A DNA stretch of 16,057 nt from Legionellaceae bacterium. Lineage in GTDB: Bacteria > Pseudomonadota > Gammaproteobacteria > Legionellales > Legionellaceae. The DNA lies in NCBI GenBank assembly GCA_027449525.1, contig DAIDLK010000006.1, positions 1 to 16,057 of the forward strand. Reading direction: 5' to 3'. This document shows, piece after piece, positions 6,101 to 13,464 of the stretch. The first letter of the stretch is position 1. Each line of letters opens with the position of its first letter. A program made the position numbers and the translations under genes. The notes below the pieces were generated by a model. The model was not told the origin of the DNA. It searched no databases and saw only the letters and a list, made by a program, of their open reading frames with translations.

Positions 6101-7300
6101 TTATTCGTAATAAGCTAACACTAAAAACCCCAGCGTGGCTAGCGTTAGTGTTATCGGAATAACGCTAATGCCATAGGTGAATGCCAACGCGGGATCAATT
6201 TTTGGGTAACTATGAATGATTAACCCAATCGTGCTGTGAAAAAAGTAGCCAAAACTCATGATGATCATATTTGCAACCGCGGTGGTTAAGCCAATTACCT
6301 GCGGCGGCACGTAACTGGATGCTTGATAAATGGCTAAAATCTGGTAAGAAGAACAAATGCCAACCAACACAAAACAGAGACTAATACTTTTAACTGAGAG
6401 CACATGGGTAACCAATAACACAAAAATCAGCGCCATCAGGCCACCGGCGCCAATAATAGTACCAAGATAATAACCACTTTTTTCGGCAATTAAACTCAAC
6501 AGCGGGGCACCAAAACACATCCCAATAAAAATCATCGATGGCAATGAGTTAGCTAATGGCGTGTCCAAAGCATACACTTGCTTTAAAAAGCTAGCGCCCC
6601 ATACATCCGCAAAGCCTTCCATTGGCCCTACCATTAACCCAGCCAAAATACACAATACCAGCACGCGCGGGTTGGTCAGAACGCAAGTGAGGTCGCGTCC
6701 TAGCGAGGATTCTTGTACGTCTCCAATTGCTGGAATGCTTAAATAAGTAATCATGGCAAGTAACACGCCGATGAGCGCAAATAATCCAACCACGAATCGA
6801 TAGCCGTATTCAGTGCACAAATAAGCAACCGGTCCGCCACCGTAGATAGCACCAATTAGGCCGAGGGTAACCGATAAGCTCAACATGCGTGTAAAGCGTT
6901 GGGTACTGAACGATAGGCGAATAATTTTGAATGTTCCGAGAATAGCGGCTGAAGAGCCAATTCCAATTAGGGCACGACCCAGCAAGGGGTAAACCCAGTA
7001 ATTAGTGAAAAGAATGGGCAGTAAGCCAATCACGGCCAGTAAAATGCAGGTTGTCATCACTTTTTTCGGTCCGACGCGATCAAGTAATATGCCAATCGGT
7101 AAGTGCATTAAAGAGTAGCCCAGGTAATACACCCCACTAAATTGACCAAACACAGCGGTATCGATATGAAATTGGCGCATGATGTCTGTGAGCATGATGC
7201 TGGGCATCACTCGTAGTACAAACTGGTACGCATAAAATAGCGAGGCAATACCCCAAATAAACCAGGCTTTATTGCGTGAAATAGGCATCATTGTTCTCAT
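6101..7300 (-). CDS. MFS transporter
   Basis: A 399-residue major facilitator superfamily carrier of the inner membrane with about 12 hydrophobic helices. The first helix region reads WFIWGIASLFYAYQFVLRVMPS. Motif A is clear in the loop after helix 2 (GILLDRVGPKK, 70-80), and a second-half equivalent is weak. Similar carriers with FYAYQFVLRVMPS starts occur in Legionella and other intracellular bacteria, where some move amino acids or other nutrients; the substrate here is unknown. The frame is open to a TTG at 7330, but the ATG at 7300 (or ATG 7291 or 7288) is more likely, since residues before MPISRNKAW are not membrane-like and would run into the operator-like palindrome. No strong ribosome binding site is visible. 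It is divergent from the orphan gene at 7381 and may be co-transcribed with the Lcl_C gene downstream. Confidence 0.88.
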   Translation of the reverse strand: MRTMMPISRNKAWFIWGIASLFYAYQFVLRVMPSIMLTDIMRQFHIDTAVFGQFSGVYYLGYSLMHLPIGILLDRVGPKKVMTTCILLAVIGLLPILFTNYWVYPLLGRALIGIGSSAAILGTFKIIRLSFSTQRFTRMLSLSVTLGLIGAIYGGGPVAYLCTEYGYRFVVGLFALIGVLLAMITYLSIPAIGDVQESSLGRDLTCVLTNPRVLVLCILAGLMVGPMEGFADVWGASFLKQVYALDTPLANSLPSMIFIGMCFGAPLLSLIAEKSGYYLGTIIGAGGLMALIFVLLVTHVLSVKSISLCFVLVGICSSYQILAIYQASSYVPPQVIGLTTAVANMIIMSFGYFFHSTIGLIIHSYPKIDPALAFTYGISVIPITLTLATLGFLVLAYYE

Positions 7301-7324
7301 AATTTGAGTCGCATCATAACTTAT

Positions 7325-7338
7325 TTTCAAATTTGAAA
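7325..7338. promoter_or_regulatory. 14-bp perfect palindrome between divergent genes
   Basis: TTTCAAATTTGAAA is a perfect palindrome in the 80-base region between the MFS start (7300) and the orphan start (7381). Each half contains TTGAAA, a -35-like hexamer, one on each strand. A good -10-like TATACT follows at 7340-7345 on the plus strand, and TATGAT lies at 7318-7313 on the minus strand. The position fits an operator for a dimeric regulator acting on both genes. No regulator gene is adjacent. Confidence 0.5.
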
Positions 7339-7380
7339 CTATACTGAATCTGAGGATTAAAACAAAGTGAGGAGATTTCG

Positions 7381-7926
7381 ATGCCGCGCAAAACGACCAT
7401 TACTGGGCCCATTTCTTTCACAGTGCCAGAACCTGCCCGAGGACTCGAGGCTGCTTTACGATGGGCAGAAATGATCAAGAACAAAGAAACCCCTATTCAA
7501 CATAACAAAGCAGCCAAAGCGATGGAGGCTATTATCGAAGCCGCGGACAATTTTGAAGTGTGGTTAGATAAAAATATAGATAATCCGGGATTTGAAGCCG
7601 TAAGAGAAGCAGCAATTCAGTTGATGGAAGAAAAGCTCGGCGTTGGATCTGAGTTAGGTGAATGGTTAAACCAAGATAGAAATTCTAGGCATCAATACCA
7701 AGACTTACTCATCAATGTTCTCGACATAGAGGCACCCAAACCAACTGTAGAATCGCGAATGAGTGAAATGCTTCCGCGAAGATTGGCTAAAGCAACGGTG
7801 CGTAAAACGCAAGAATTCAAACAAGATTACGAAAAAGAATTAGCCGAGACACGCTCTAATTCATCAGGTTCATTAGACGCTTCGGTTGATGGGTCAGAAT
7901 CAAAAAAAAGCCCTAGCTCGCCATAG
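7381..7926 (+). CDS. Hypothetical helical protein, possible secreted protein
   Basis: A 181-residue protein I do not recognise. It has no signal peptide or membrane helix. Residues 20-155 are predicted by eye to be mostly amphipathic helix (GLEAALRWAEMI, AAKAMEAIIEAADNFEVWL, FEAVREAAIQLMEEKL, RMSEMLPRRLAKATVRKTQEF). The last 25 residues are a disordered Ser-, Asp- and Lys-rich tail after an acidic EKELAE stretch (151-156). Such tails occur in Dot/Icm-type effectors of Legionellales, but the acidic patch is further from the end than is typical, so this is only a suggestion. The start is well supported: GAGGAG at 7369-7374, six bases before the ATG. The gene runs divergently from the MFS gene and its 3' end overlaps the convergent rsmD gene by 14 bases. 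Confidence 0.78.
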   Translation: MPRKTTITGPISFTVPEPARGLEAALRWAEMIKNKETPIQHNKAAKAMEAIIEAADNFEVWLDKNIDNPGFEAVREAAIQLMEEKLGVGSELGEWLNQDRNSRHQYQDLLINVLDIEAPKPTVESRMSEMLPRRLAKATVRKTQEFKQDYEKELAETRSNSSGSLDASVDGSESKKSPSSP

Positions 7927-8470
7927 GTATTTTTTGCATCAGTGAATAAGTCACTTGGCCTGCGCGCTTGGTTTTTAGAGTGAGCCAACGGTTTGGATTA
8001 AGTGACAGTGGTGCAGGTGATTCCAGGTAGAGCAAGCCCTGGGGCGATAGGCGTTGGTTTAGGGTATTGAATACTGCTGATGGTATTGCAGAGAACAAAG
8101 CAAACGGTGGATCAAAAAAAATGATATCAAAGGTTTCTGTTTGGTTGGTAAGCAACAGCAATGCATCTGCCTGTACAACCCGAAGTTGCTTGGTATCAAA
8201 CGCTTGAGCTTGACGCTTTAAATACGCTGTGACCTGAGCTGATTTTTCGACGAGTGTTACACTAGCTGCACCGCGGGAAAATGCTTCAAAGCCAAGCGCA
8301 CCACTACCAGCAAACGCATCCAAGCATTTTGCGCCGCGAATGGAGTGCATGAGCCAATTAAAGAGTGTTTCGCGTACCCTTGCGGGGGTGGGCCTCAGAT
8401 CGGCTACAGCTGGAAAATGCAGTTTTTTTCCGCGATAGATTCCACCAATAATGCGCACCACTTGATTCAT
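7913..8470 (-). CDS. rsmD: 16S rRNA (guanine966-N2)-methyltransferase RsmD
   Basis: A 185-residue SAM-dependent methyltransferase matching RsmD in length and motifs. They are RIIGGIYRGKKL at the N-terminus, RPTPARVRETLFNWL (26-40), the SAM-binding DAFAGSGALGFEA (51-63), VEKS (74-77) for the ribose contact, and the catalytic DPPF (120-123). RsmD methylates N2 of G966 in 16S rRNA during assembly of the small ribosomal subunit. ATG 8470 matches the family start. It is divergent from ftsY, an arrangement known in many gammaproteobacteria, and shares a 69-base control region with it. The last 14 bases overlap the convergent orphan gene, which leaves no room for a terminator there. Confidence 0.95.
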   Translation of the reverse strand: MNQVVRIIGGIYRGKKLHFPAVADLRPTPARVRETLFNWLMHSIRGAKCLDAFAGSGALGFEAFSRGAASVTLVEKSAQVTAYLKRQAQAFDTKQLRVVQADALLLLTNQTETFDIIFFDPPFALFSAIPSAVFNTLNQRLSPQGLLYLESPAPLSLNPNRWLTLKTKRAGQVTYSLMQKIPMAS

Positions 8471-8476
8471 ATAGGT

Positions 8477-8513
8477 TTAATACCTTAACTGAGGTAAACT
8501 GTTGGGGTATTAA
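8477..8513. promoter_or_regulatory. Symmetric divergent promoter candidate for rsmD and ftsY
   Basis: TTAATACC (8477-8484) and GGTATTAA (8506-8513) are perfect 8-bp inverted arms separated by 21 bases. Each arm holds a TATTAA -10-like hexamer facing outward. For ftsY, TTAACT at 8485-8490 lies 17 bases before it. For rsmD, CCAACA at 8505-8500 lies 17 bases before its hexamer, but is weak. A second inverted repeat, ACTGTT-N8-AACAGT (8498-8517), overlaps. Confidence 0.4.
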
Positions 8514-8539
8514 CAGTATACCATGGGTAATGTACCGTT

Positions 8540-9505
8540 ATGATGAATTGGTTCAAACGCACGCAAGAAGATTCTGCGCCACCTAATTTATTGACTCGAT
8601 TAACGCGCGGGCTTTACAAAACACGCATGCAGTTGGGTCGAGGTCTTTGGGATTTACTGTCAGGCAAGCAGCGTCTTGAGCCCGCATTGATCGAAGAGCT
8701 TGAGACCTTTCTGCTGGCGGCTGATTTTGGGATTGAAACAACCGAGCAGCTCCTTGCGCAATTGCAGCACGATGTCTCTCGTGAGCAACTGGGAGATAGT
8801 GATGGGGTGTTTTCTTTACTGAAGCAGCGTTTGGTGACGATGTTGCAAGACGTATTGGTGCATAAAATGCCCGTTGGTGTTGCCAATAAGCCTAAGGTTA
8901 TTCTCATGGTTGGAGTTAATGGCGCCGGTAAAACAACCACGATTGGCAAATTAGCGGCTAATTTTCAAGCGCAAGGGCAGCGCGTGATGCTGGCCGCTGG
9001 CGATACGTTTCGTGCTGCCGCGGTTGAGCAGCTTCAGGCGTGGGGGGAGCAAAATCAAGTGCCCGTTATTGCGCAACACACGGGTGCTGATAGTGCCTCG
9101 GTGTTATTTGACGCCTTGTCGGCTGCTAAAGCACGCGGAATGGATGTATTAATTGCTGACACTGCCGGCCGCTTGCACACGCAACACCACCTCATGGAAG
9201 AGTTAAAGAAACTAAAACGAGTGTTACAAAAAATTGACCCAGTCGCTCCCCACGAGGTGCTGTTAGTTCTGGATGCAAGTATTGGGCAAAATGCATTAAG
9301 TCAGGCGCGCGAGTTTCAGCGCGCGTTGGGAGTTACCGGAATCATTTTGACGAAATTAGATGGCACGGCCAAAGGAGGGATTGTGTTTGCGATTGCGCAT
9401 TGCTTAAAAATTCCCGTAGCCTATATTGGCTTAGGTGAAGGCATTGATGATTTGCGGGCTTTTGATGCCGTACAATTTGTTGAGGCAATTTTTCATCATG
9501 ATTGA
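8540..9505 (+). CDS. ftsY: Signal recognition particle receptor FtsY
   Basis: A 321-residue SRP-type GTPase, the receptor that docks ribosome-nascent-chain-SRP complexes at the inner membrane. It has an N domain (about 20-105) and a G domain with GVNGAGKTT (125-133), DTFRAAAVEQL (155-165), DTAGR (207-211), TKLDGTAKGG (271-280) and GLGEGIDDL (297-305). The lineage-specific acidic A domain of E. coli FtsY (497 residues in total) is essentially absent. The protein instead starts with MMNWFKRTQED and an amphipathic basic segment (LLTRLTRGLYKTRMQLGRGL) that could contact the membrane. Two ATGs lie in tandem at 8540 and 8543; I use the first. The last 8 bases overlap the ftsE start, and the order ftsY-ftsE-ftsX-rpoH is classic. 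Confidence 0.97.
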   Translation: MMNWFKRTQEDSAPPNLLTRLTRGLYKTRMQLGRGLWDLLSGKQRLEPALIEELETFLLAADFGIETTEQLLAQLQHDVSREQLGDSDGVFSLLKQRLVTMLQDVLVHKMPVGVANKPKVILMVGVNGAGKTTTIGKLAANFQAQGQRVMLAAGDTFRAAAVEQLQAWGEQNQVPVIAQHTGADSASVLFDALSAAKARGMDVLIADTAGRLHTQHHLMEELKKLKRVLQKIDPVAPHEVLLVLDASIGQNALSQAREFQRALGVTGIILTKLDGTAKGGIVFAIAHCLKIPVAYIGLGEGIDDLRAFDAVQFVEAIFHHD

Positions 9506-10148
9506 GTTTGTGCAAGTCAGTAAGCGGTATCCTGGCGGATTTGAGGCGTTAATTGAGGTTAATTTTAGCCTGCAGCCAGCCGAGATGGTGTTTTTAACCG
9601 GTCACTCTGGGGCGGGTAAAAGTACTTTTTTAAAATTAGTTGCGTTATTGGATAAACCGACGACTGGACAAATTTTTATACACGGTCGCTCAATGGCACG
9701 TTTCAAAGCACATGAGCTACTGCGTTATCGCAGTAGCTTAGGCCTAACGTTTCAATTACCGCATTTACTTCCTGGTCGTTCCGTGTTTGATAACGTTGCT
9801 CTGCCATTGATTATACAGGGAGTCGATCGCTTTTCGATAAAAAAACGCGTGCACTCAGCCCTCGATAAAGTAGGCCTTTTGTCTCGTGAACATTTGCTCC
9901 CGCTGCATTTGTCGGGAGGAGAACAGCAACGCGTCGGTATTGCACGTGCCATTGTGCACAAGCCAAGTTTACTGATTGCTGATGAACCGACCGGTAATTT
10001 GGATCCGGCCTTGTCGAGTGAAATCATGCAATTGTTTACCCAATTTAATCAGGTGGGTGTGGCGGTTATTATCGCAACACATGATTTGGCGCTAATCGCC
10101 CGTATGAAGTATCGCATGGTGATGTTAAAGGAGGGGCGGTTGTGTTAG
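9498..10148 (+). CDS. ftsE: Cell division ATP-binding protein FtsE
   Basis: A 216-residue ABC ATPase. It carries Walker A GHSGAGKST (35-43), Q-loop FQ (85-86), signature LSGGEQQ (138-144), Walker B LLIADEP (158-164) and the H-loop ATHD (193-196). FtsE pairs with FtsX at the division septum. Rather than moving a substrate, the pair drives peptidoglycan hydrolases and divisome assembly through ATP hydrolysis (family knowledge). The start MIEFVQVSKRYPGG at 9498 matches the family, and the ATG overlaps the ftsY stop by 8 bases. An in-frame ATG at 9435 would add 21 residues unlike FtsE and lies deep inside ftsY, so I reject it. Confidence 0.96.
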   Translation: MIEFVQVSKRYPGGFEALIEVNFSLQPAEMVFLTGHSGAGKSTFLKLVALLDKPTTGQIFIHGRSMARFKAHELLRYRSSLGLTFQLPHLLPGRSVFDNVALPLIIQGVDRFSIKKRVHSALDKVGLLSREHLLPLHLSGGEQQRVGIARAIVHKPSLLIADEPTGNLDPALSSEIMQLFTQFNQVGVAVIIATHDLALIARMKYRMVMLKEGRLC

Positions 10149-11071
10149 TTGCCATGAAACGTTGGTTGATAGGGCATCAACAAGCCATTTCGCGCCATCA
10201 CTTGCAGTGGCGACAAACCCCTGTCGTGACGCTGCTGACCATGCTGGTGCTTGCGGTTGTTTTGTTGTTACCTCTGCTGCTCTGGATGGTAACCGGTACC
10301 TTACAACAGTGGATGAACGGTTTCACTACCCAACAAACCATCGATTGTTACTTAAAGCCGGAGCTAACTTTGGCAGAAGCTCAGACCGTTCTGGAAACCA
10401 TCACGACAATAGACGGTGTGCAACGGGCGGAGTTAATTTCACCAGAGCAAGGTTTGGCTCGCTTGCAAGATCCTAGTTTAATGGAAAGTTTGGCGGCCTT
10501 ACCCGATAATCCCCTACCCGCCATGCTTGAAATTTTACCGCAACCAACTCTTAATACGCCGCATAAACTAGCGTCATTGCTTGCTCTGCTTAAGCAACAG
10601 CCCGCCGTGGAGTTAGTGCAACTCGATATGCAATGGGTGGTGCAGCTCGCTAGTATATTGCAATTTGCGCGCACTATGACTTATGCGTTAACAGTATTAT
10701 TAGCATTGGCGGCGGTATTAATTATTGGTAATACCTTAAGTCTAGTCGTGCATCAACAGCGCCAGGAGCTGCAGGTATTACATTTAGTGGGTGCTTCCCC
10801 CGCGTTTATGATTCGTCCTTTTTTATACGCTGGTCTTGGGTATGGTTTGGGTGGTGGGCTGATAGCACTAGGGTTGCTCCGCTTGTTTTTTTACGTGCTA
10901 CAAAACAGCTTGCAACAATTGTTTAGCGCGTATCAGTTACCCTATCATGGAGTGCCTATTAGTTGGTTTGAAATCAGTGTTTTTTTGTTGTCAGCACTGA
11001 TGCTAGGTTGGCTTGCTGCGAGTCTGGCGGTGAATCGGCAGCTTGCTGCAATTGAGCCAAGTAGTATATAA
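10142..11071 (+). CDS. ftsX: Cell division membrane protein FtsX
   Basis: A 309-residue inner-membrane protein with the FtsX layout. TM1 is at about 28-50. A periplasmic domain of about 125 residues follows, starting TIDCYLKPELT and containing LISPEQGLARL and LPDNPLPAMLEI. Three further helices lie at about 178-202, 224-250 and 277-296, with the conserved cytoplasmic loop QELQVLHLVGAS (208-219). The periplasmic domain of FtsX activates murein hydrolases through EnvC-like partners in relatives. I choose the GTG at 10142 because a near-perfect ribosome binding site (AAAGGAGG, 10127-10134) lies seven bases upstream; ATG 10154 is the alternative. The start overlaps the end of ftsE by 7 bases. The stop codon lies inside the -10 of the rpoH promoter. 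Confidence 0.95.
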   Translation: MLVAMKRWLIGHQQAISRHHLQWRQTPVVTLLTMLVLAVVLLLPLLLWMVTGTLQQWMNGFTTQQTIDCYLKPELTLAEAQTVLETITTIDGVQRAELISPEQGLARLQDPSLMESLAALPDNPLPAMLEILPQPTLNTPHKLASLLALLKQQPAVELVQLDMQWVVQLASILQFARTMTYALTVLLALAAVLIIGNTLSLVVHQQRQELQVLHLVGASPAFMIRPFLYAGLGYGLGGGLIALGLLRLFFYVLQNSLQQLFSAYQLPYHGVPISWFEISVFLLSALMLGWLAASLAVNRQLAAIEPSSI

Positions 11072-11072
11072 T
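11043..11072 (+). promoter_or_regulatory. Predicted rpoH promoter
   Basis: A perfect -10 TATAAT (11067-11072) follows TTGCTG (11043-11048, 3 of 6 to consensus) with an 18-base spacer. The -10 overlaps the ftsX stop codon (11069-11071). Transcription would start near 11079, giving a leader of about 30 bases to the rpoH ATG at 11110. This would let rpoH be expressed separately from ftsYEX. No sigmaE-type GGAACTT element was seen. Confidence 0.45.
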
Positions 11073-11109
11073 ATTGCTTGCATTTATTAATTCCATTTGG
11101 GAGTGTGTG

Positions 11110-11961
11110 ATGAGTTTGTCGTTACAACGTGCGCTAAGCGTGCCCATTGGCAGTCTTGATGCGTACATTCACCAGGTCAATCAAATTCCTATGCTCACGG
11201 CAGAAGAAGAGCTTGCTTATGCTACGCGCTTACAGGAAGAAGGCGATCTAGAAAGTGCACGCCAGTTAGTTCTACCGCATTTGCGTTATGTGGTGCGCGT
11301 TGCCCGTGGTTATTTAGGTTATGGTTTACCGCTAAGTGATCTGATTCAAGAGGGTAACGTTGGCTTAATGAAGGCAGTCAAACGCTTTGATCCGAGCGTT
11401 GGAGTGCGCTTGGTTTCGTTTGCGGTGCATTGGATTAAAGCAGAAATACACGAATTCGTTTTGAAAAACTGGCGTATTGTTAAAGTGGCTACTACAAAAG
11501 CGCAGCGTAAGTTGTTTTTCAACTTACGTCAGATGAAAAAGCGCTTGGGTTGGTGCAGTGAAGATGAAATGAAAGTGATTGCCGATGATCTTGGCGTAAG
11601 TATCCAGGATGTGCTGCTGATGGAGCAGCGCATGAATGCCAACGATGCGTCGTTCGATGCGCACGCTGCGGACAATGAAACACTGCATATTCCTGAGCGT
11701 TATTTGCATGATCCAGAAGGCGACCCGGCGCGTCTTATTGAACAGCAAGACAGTGGTTTTCAAAATCATGAAAAACTACACTTAGCACTGGCTCGACTGG
11801 ACGCACGCAGCCAGGAAATCTTACAAAAGCGTTGGTTGGTGAACGATCAATCCTCCACGTTGCATGCCTTGGCAGCCCAGTACAATATTTCTGCTGAGCG
11901 TGTGCGTCAGCTTGAAAAGAATGCCCTGCAAAAGTTACGTCAGTACATGGAAGAGTTGTAG
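11110..11961 (+). CDS. rpoH: Heat-shock sigma factor RpoH (sigma32)
   Basis: A 283-residue group 3-like sigma factor that directs RNA polymerase to heat-shock promoters. The length equals that of E. coli RpoH. Region 2 contains DLIQEGNVGLMKAVKRFDP (77-95) and VSFAVHWIKAEIHEFVLKNW. The RpoH-specific box QRKLFFNLRQMKKRLGW lies at 132-148 and separates it from RpoD and RpoS. Region 4 ends with the DNA-binding helix-turn-helix STLHALAAQYNISAERVRQLEK (249-270). The start at 11110 has GGGAG (11099-11103) six bases upstream. A TTG at 11074 in frame lies before the likely transcription start and is rejected. It follows ftsX by 38 bases, and its stop directly abuts the convergent spoVR stop. Confidence 0.96.
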   Translation: MSLSLQRALSVPIGSLDAYIHQVNQIPMLTAEEELAYATRLQEEGDLESARQLVLPHLRYVVRVARGYLGYGLPLSDLIQEGNVGLMKAVKRFDPSVGVRLVSFAVHWIKAEIHEFVLKNWRIVKVATTKAQRKLFFNLRQMKKRLGWCSEDEMKVIADDLGVSIQDVLLMEQRMNANDASFDAHAADNETLHIPERYLHDPEGDPARLIEQQDSGFQNHEKLHLALARLDARSQEILQKRWLVNDQSSTLHALAAQYNISAERVRQLEKNALQKLRQYMEEL

Positions 11962-13464
11962 CTAATTCTTCGGCGGCCAAACACACTCGGTCGCAGTTTC
12001 CCCACTTGGGGTCATGCTTTTGATGCTGACGGGAAATTTCCATAGCGCGTGCAAATGCTTCAAGACGGCTGGGGTGGTATTACCCAGCGGCATTTGCCTG
12101 TGTTGTAGGTGGTGCAAACAAAGGGTACGGTCGCCTTCCACATCAACTGAAAATACCTGAATATTCGGTTCAATCGTACCGAGGTTGTATTGTTGGGCCA
12201 GAGCATCCCGAACAGTGGCGTAACCGGCTTCGTCGTGAATTGCATTCACCATTAACTCAGCTTGTTGTGGATCATCAATTAAATGAAATAACTTAAGTTC
12301 CCGCATGACGTGCGGCGACAGGTATTGGGCGATAAAGCTTTCGTCTTTGTAATTGCGCATGGCCCAGTCCATGCTAGTAAGCCAGTTACTGTTTGCTAGT
12401 TTGGGAAACCAGCGTTCATCCTCGGGGGTTGGTGCCTCACAGATGCGTTTGATGTCTTGCATCATTCCGTAACCTAATGTGTAAGGATTAATGCCTGCGA
12501 AATGCGGGCTATTATAGGCGGGTTGTGCGATAACGTTGGTGTGATTGGTAAGAATTTCCAGCATGAATTCGTCGGTGACTAAGCCTTCATCGTACAAGGC
12601 ATGCAGTAAAGTATAATGCCAAAAACAGGCCCAGCCCTCATTCATGACTTTGGTTTGGCCCTGCGGGTAAAAATACTGCGCTATTTTACGCACAATACGG
12701 ACTAATTCTCGTTGCCATGGCGCTAACAAGGGAGCATTTTTTTCGATAAAATACAGGATGTTTTCTTGCGGTTCAGACGGAAAGCGCCTGGAAGAATCTT
12801 CCTTGGACGAAGTGGTGCTGACGGTAGGAATGGTGCGCCATAATTCATTGACTTGCGATTGCAGATAGGCCGCTCGATTGTTTTGGCGTATTTTTTCTTC
12901 TTGCAGTGATAGTTCCGGTGGATGTTTATAGCGATCAACTCCGTAATTCATGAGCGCATGGCAGGCATCTAGCACTGTCTCCACCGCATCAATACCGTGT
13001 TTTTCCTCACACTCGCTAACGTAATGGCGAGCAAAAACTAAATAATCAATAATGGCGTCGGCAGAGGTCCACATCGTAAATAAATAATTATTTTTAAAAA
13101 ATGAATTGTGCCCGTAGCAAGCGTGCGCAATCACCAGCGCTTGCATGGCCATGGTGTTTTCCTCCATCAGATACGCAATACAGGGGTTTGAGTTAATCAC
13201 TAGTTCATAAGCTAGACCAATTTCCCCGTGCTGATACCGTTTTTCGATGTTGACAAACTGTTTGCCAAAAGACCAATGGTGGTAACTAATTGGCATCCCA
13301 ACCGATGCGTACGAATCAATCATTTGTTCGGCCGAAATTATTTCAATTTGATTGGGGTAAGTGTCTAATTTAAAGTCATGAGCGAGGCGGCTGATGTGGT
13401 GATCATAAGTTTGAATGAGTTCAAACGTCCATTCAGCACCTTGTGAAAGCGGCTTTTTTTTCAT
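11962..13464 (-). CDS. SpoVR family protein (YcgB-like)
   Basis: A 500-residue SpoVR/YcgB protein. Conserved stretches are SYASVGMPISYHHWSFGKQF (51-70), HACYGHNSFFKNNYLF (114-129), QGQTKVMNEGWACFWHYT (268-285) and INPYTLGYGMMQDIKR (325-340). The His, Glu and Tyr residues of these motifs look like a possible metal or catalytic site, but no reaction is established. In Bacillus, SpoVR affects spore cortex formation. In non-sporing gammaproteobacteria the family goes with PrkA and YeaH in stress and stationary-phase physiology. The start at 13464 is set by AGAGGA seven bases upstream and an ATGA overlap with the yeaH stop. A longer frame upstream to 13578 runs within yeaH and is rejected. Confidence 0.94.
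   Translation of the reverse strand: MKKKPLSQGAEWTFELIQTYDHHISRLAHDFKLDTYPNQIEIISAEQMIDSYASVGMPISYHHWSFGKQFVNIEKRYQHGEIGLAYELVINSNPCIAYLMEENTMAMQALVIAHACYGHNSFFKNNYLFTMWTSADAIIDYLVFARHYVSECEEKHGIDAVETVLDACHALMNYGVDRYKHPPELSLQEEKIRQNNRAAYLQSQVNELWRTIPTVSTTSSKEDSSRRFPSEPQENILYFIEKNAPLLAPWQRELVRIVRKIAQYFYPQGQTKVMNEGWACFWHYTLLHALYDEGLVTDEFMLEILTNHTNVIAQPAYNSPHFAGINPYTLGYGMMQDIKRICEAPTPEDERWFPKLANSNWLTSMDWAMRNYKDESFIAQYLSPHVMRELKLFHLIDDPQQAELMVNAIHDEAGYATVRDALAQQYNLGTIEPNIQVFSVDVEGDRTLCLHHLQHRQMPLGNTTPAVLKHLHALWKFPVSIKSMTPSGETATECVWPPKN

Noticed and set aside
4984..6162. Long open frames antisense to the Lcl_C gene on the plus strand
   Set aside because: They have no ribosome binding sites, no recognisable protein features and unusual composition. 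They mirror the Thr/Ser-rich codons of the real gene, which has a signal peptide and a domain match.
7301..7330. TTG start for the MFS gene at 7330
   Set aside because: A rare start with no ribosome binding site, inside the palindrome. The added MKISYDATQI is not part of the usual N-terminus.
8498..8517. LexA/SOS-box-like repeat ACTGTT-N8-AACAGT upstream of ftsY
   Set aside because: A gammaproteobacterial LexA box is CTGT-N8-ACAG. Here the same half-sites are ten bases apart, so the spacing is wrong for LexA. It is kept only as a plain inverted repeat.
9435..9497. Upstream in-frame ATG for FtsE
   Set aside because: It lies within ftsY, adds 21 residues unlike FtsE, and ATG 9498 matches the family start.
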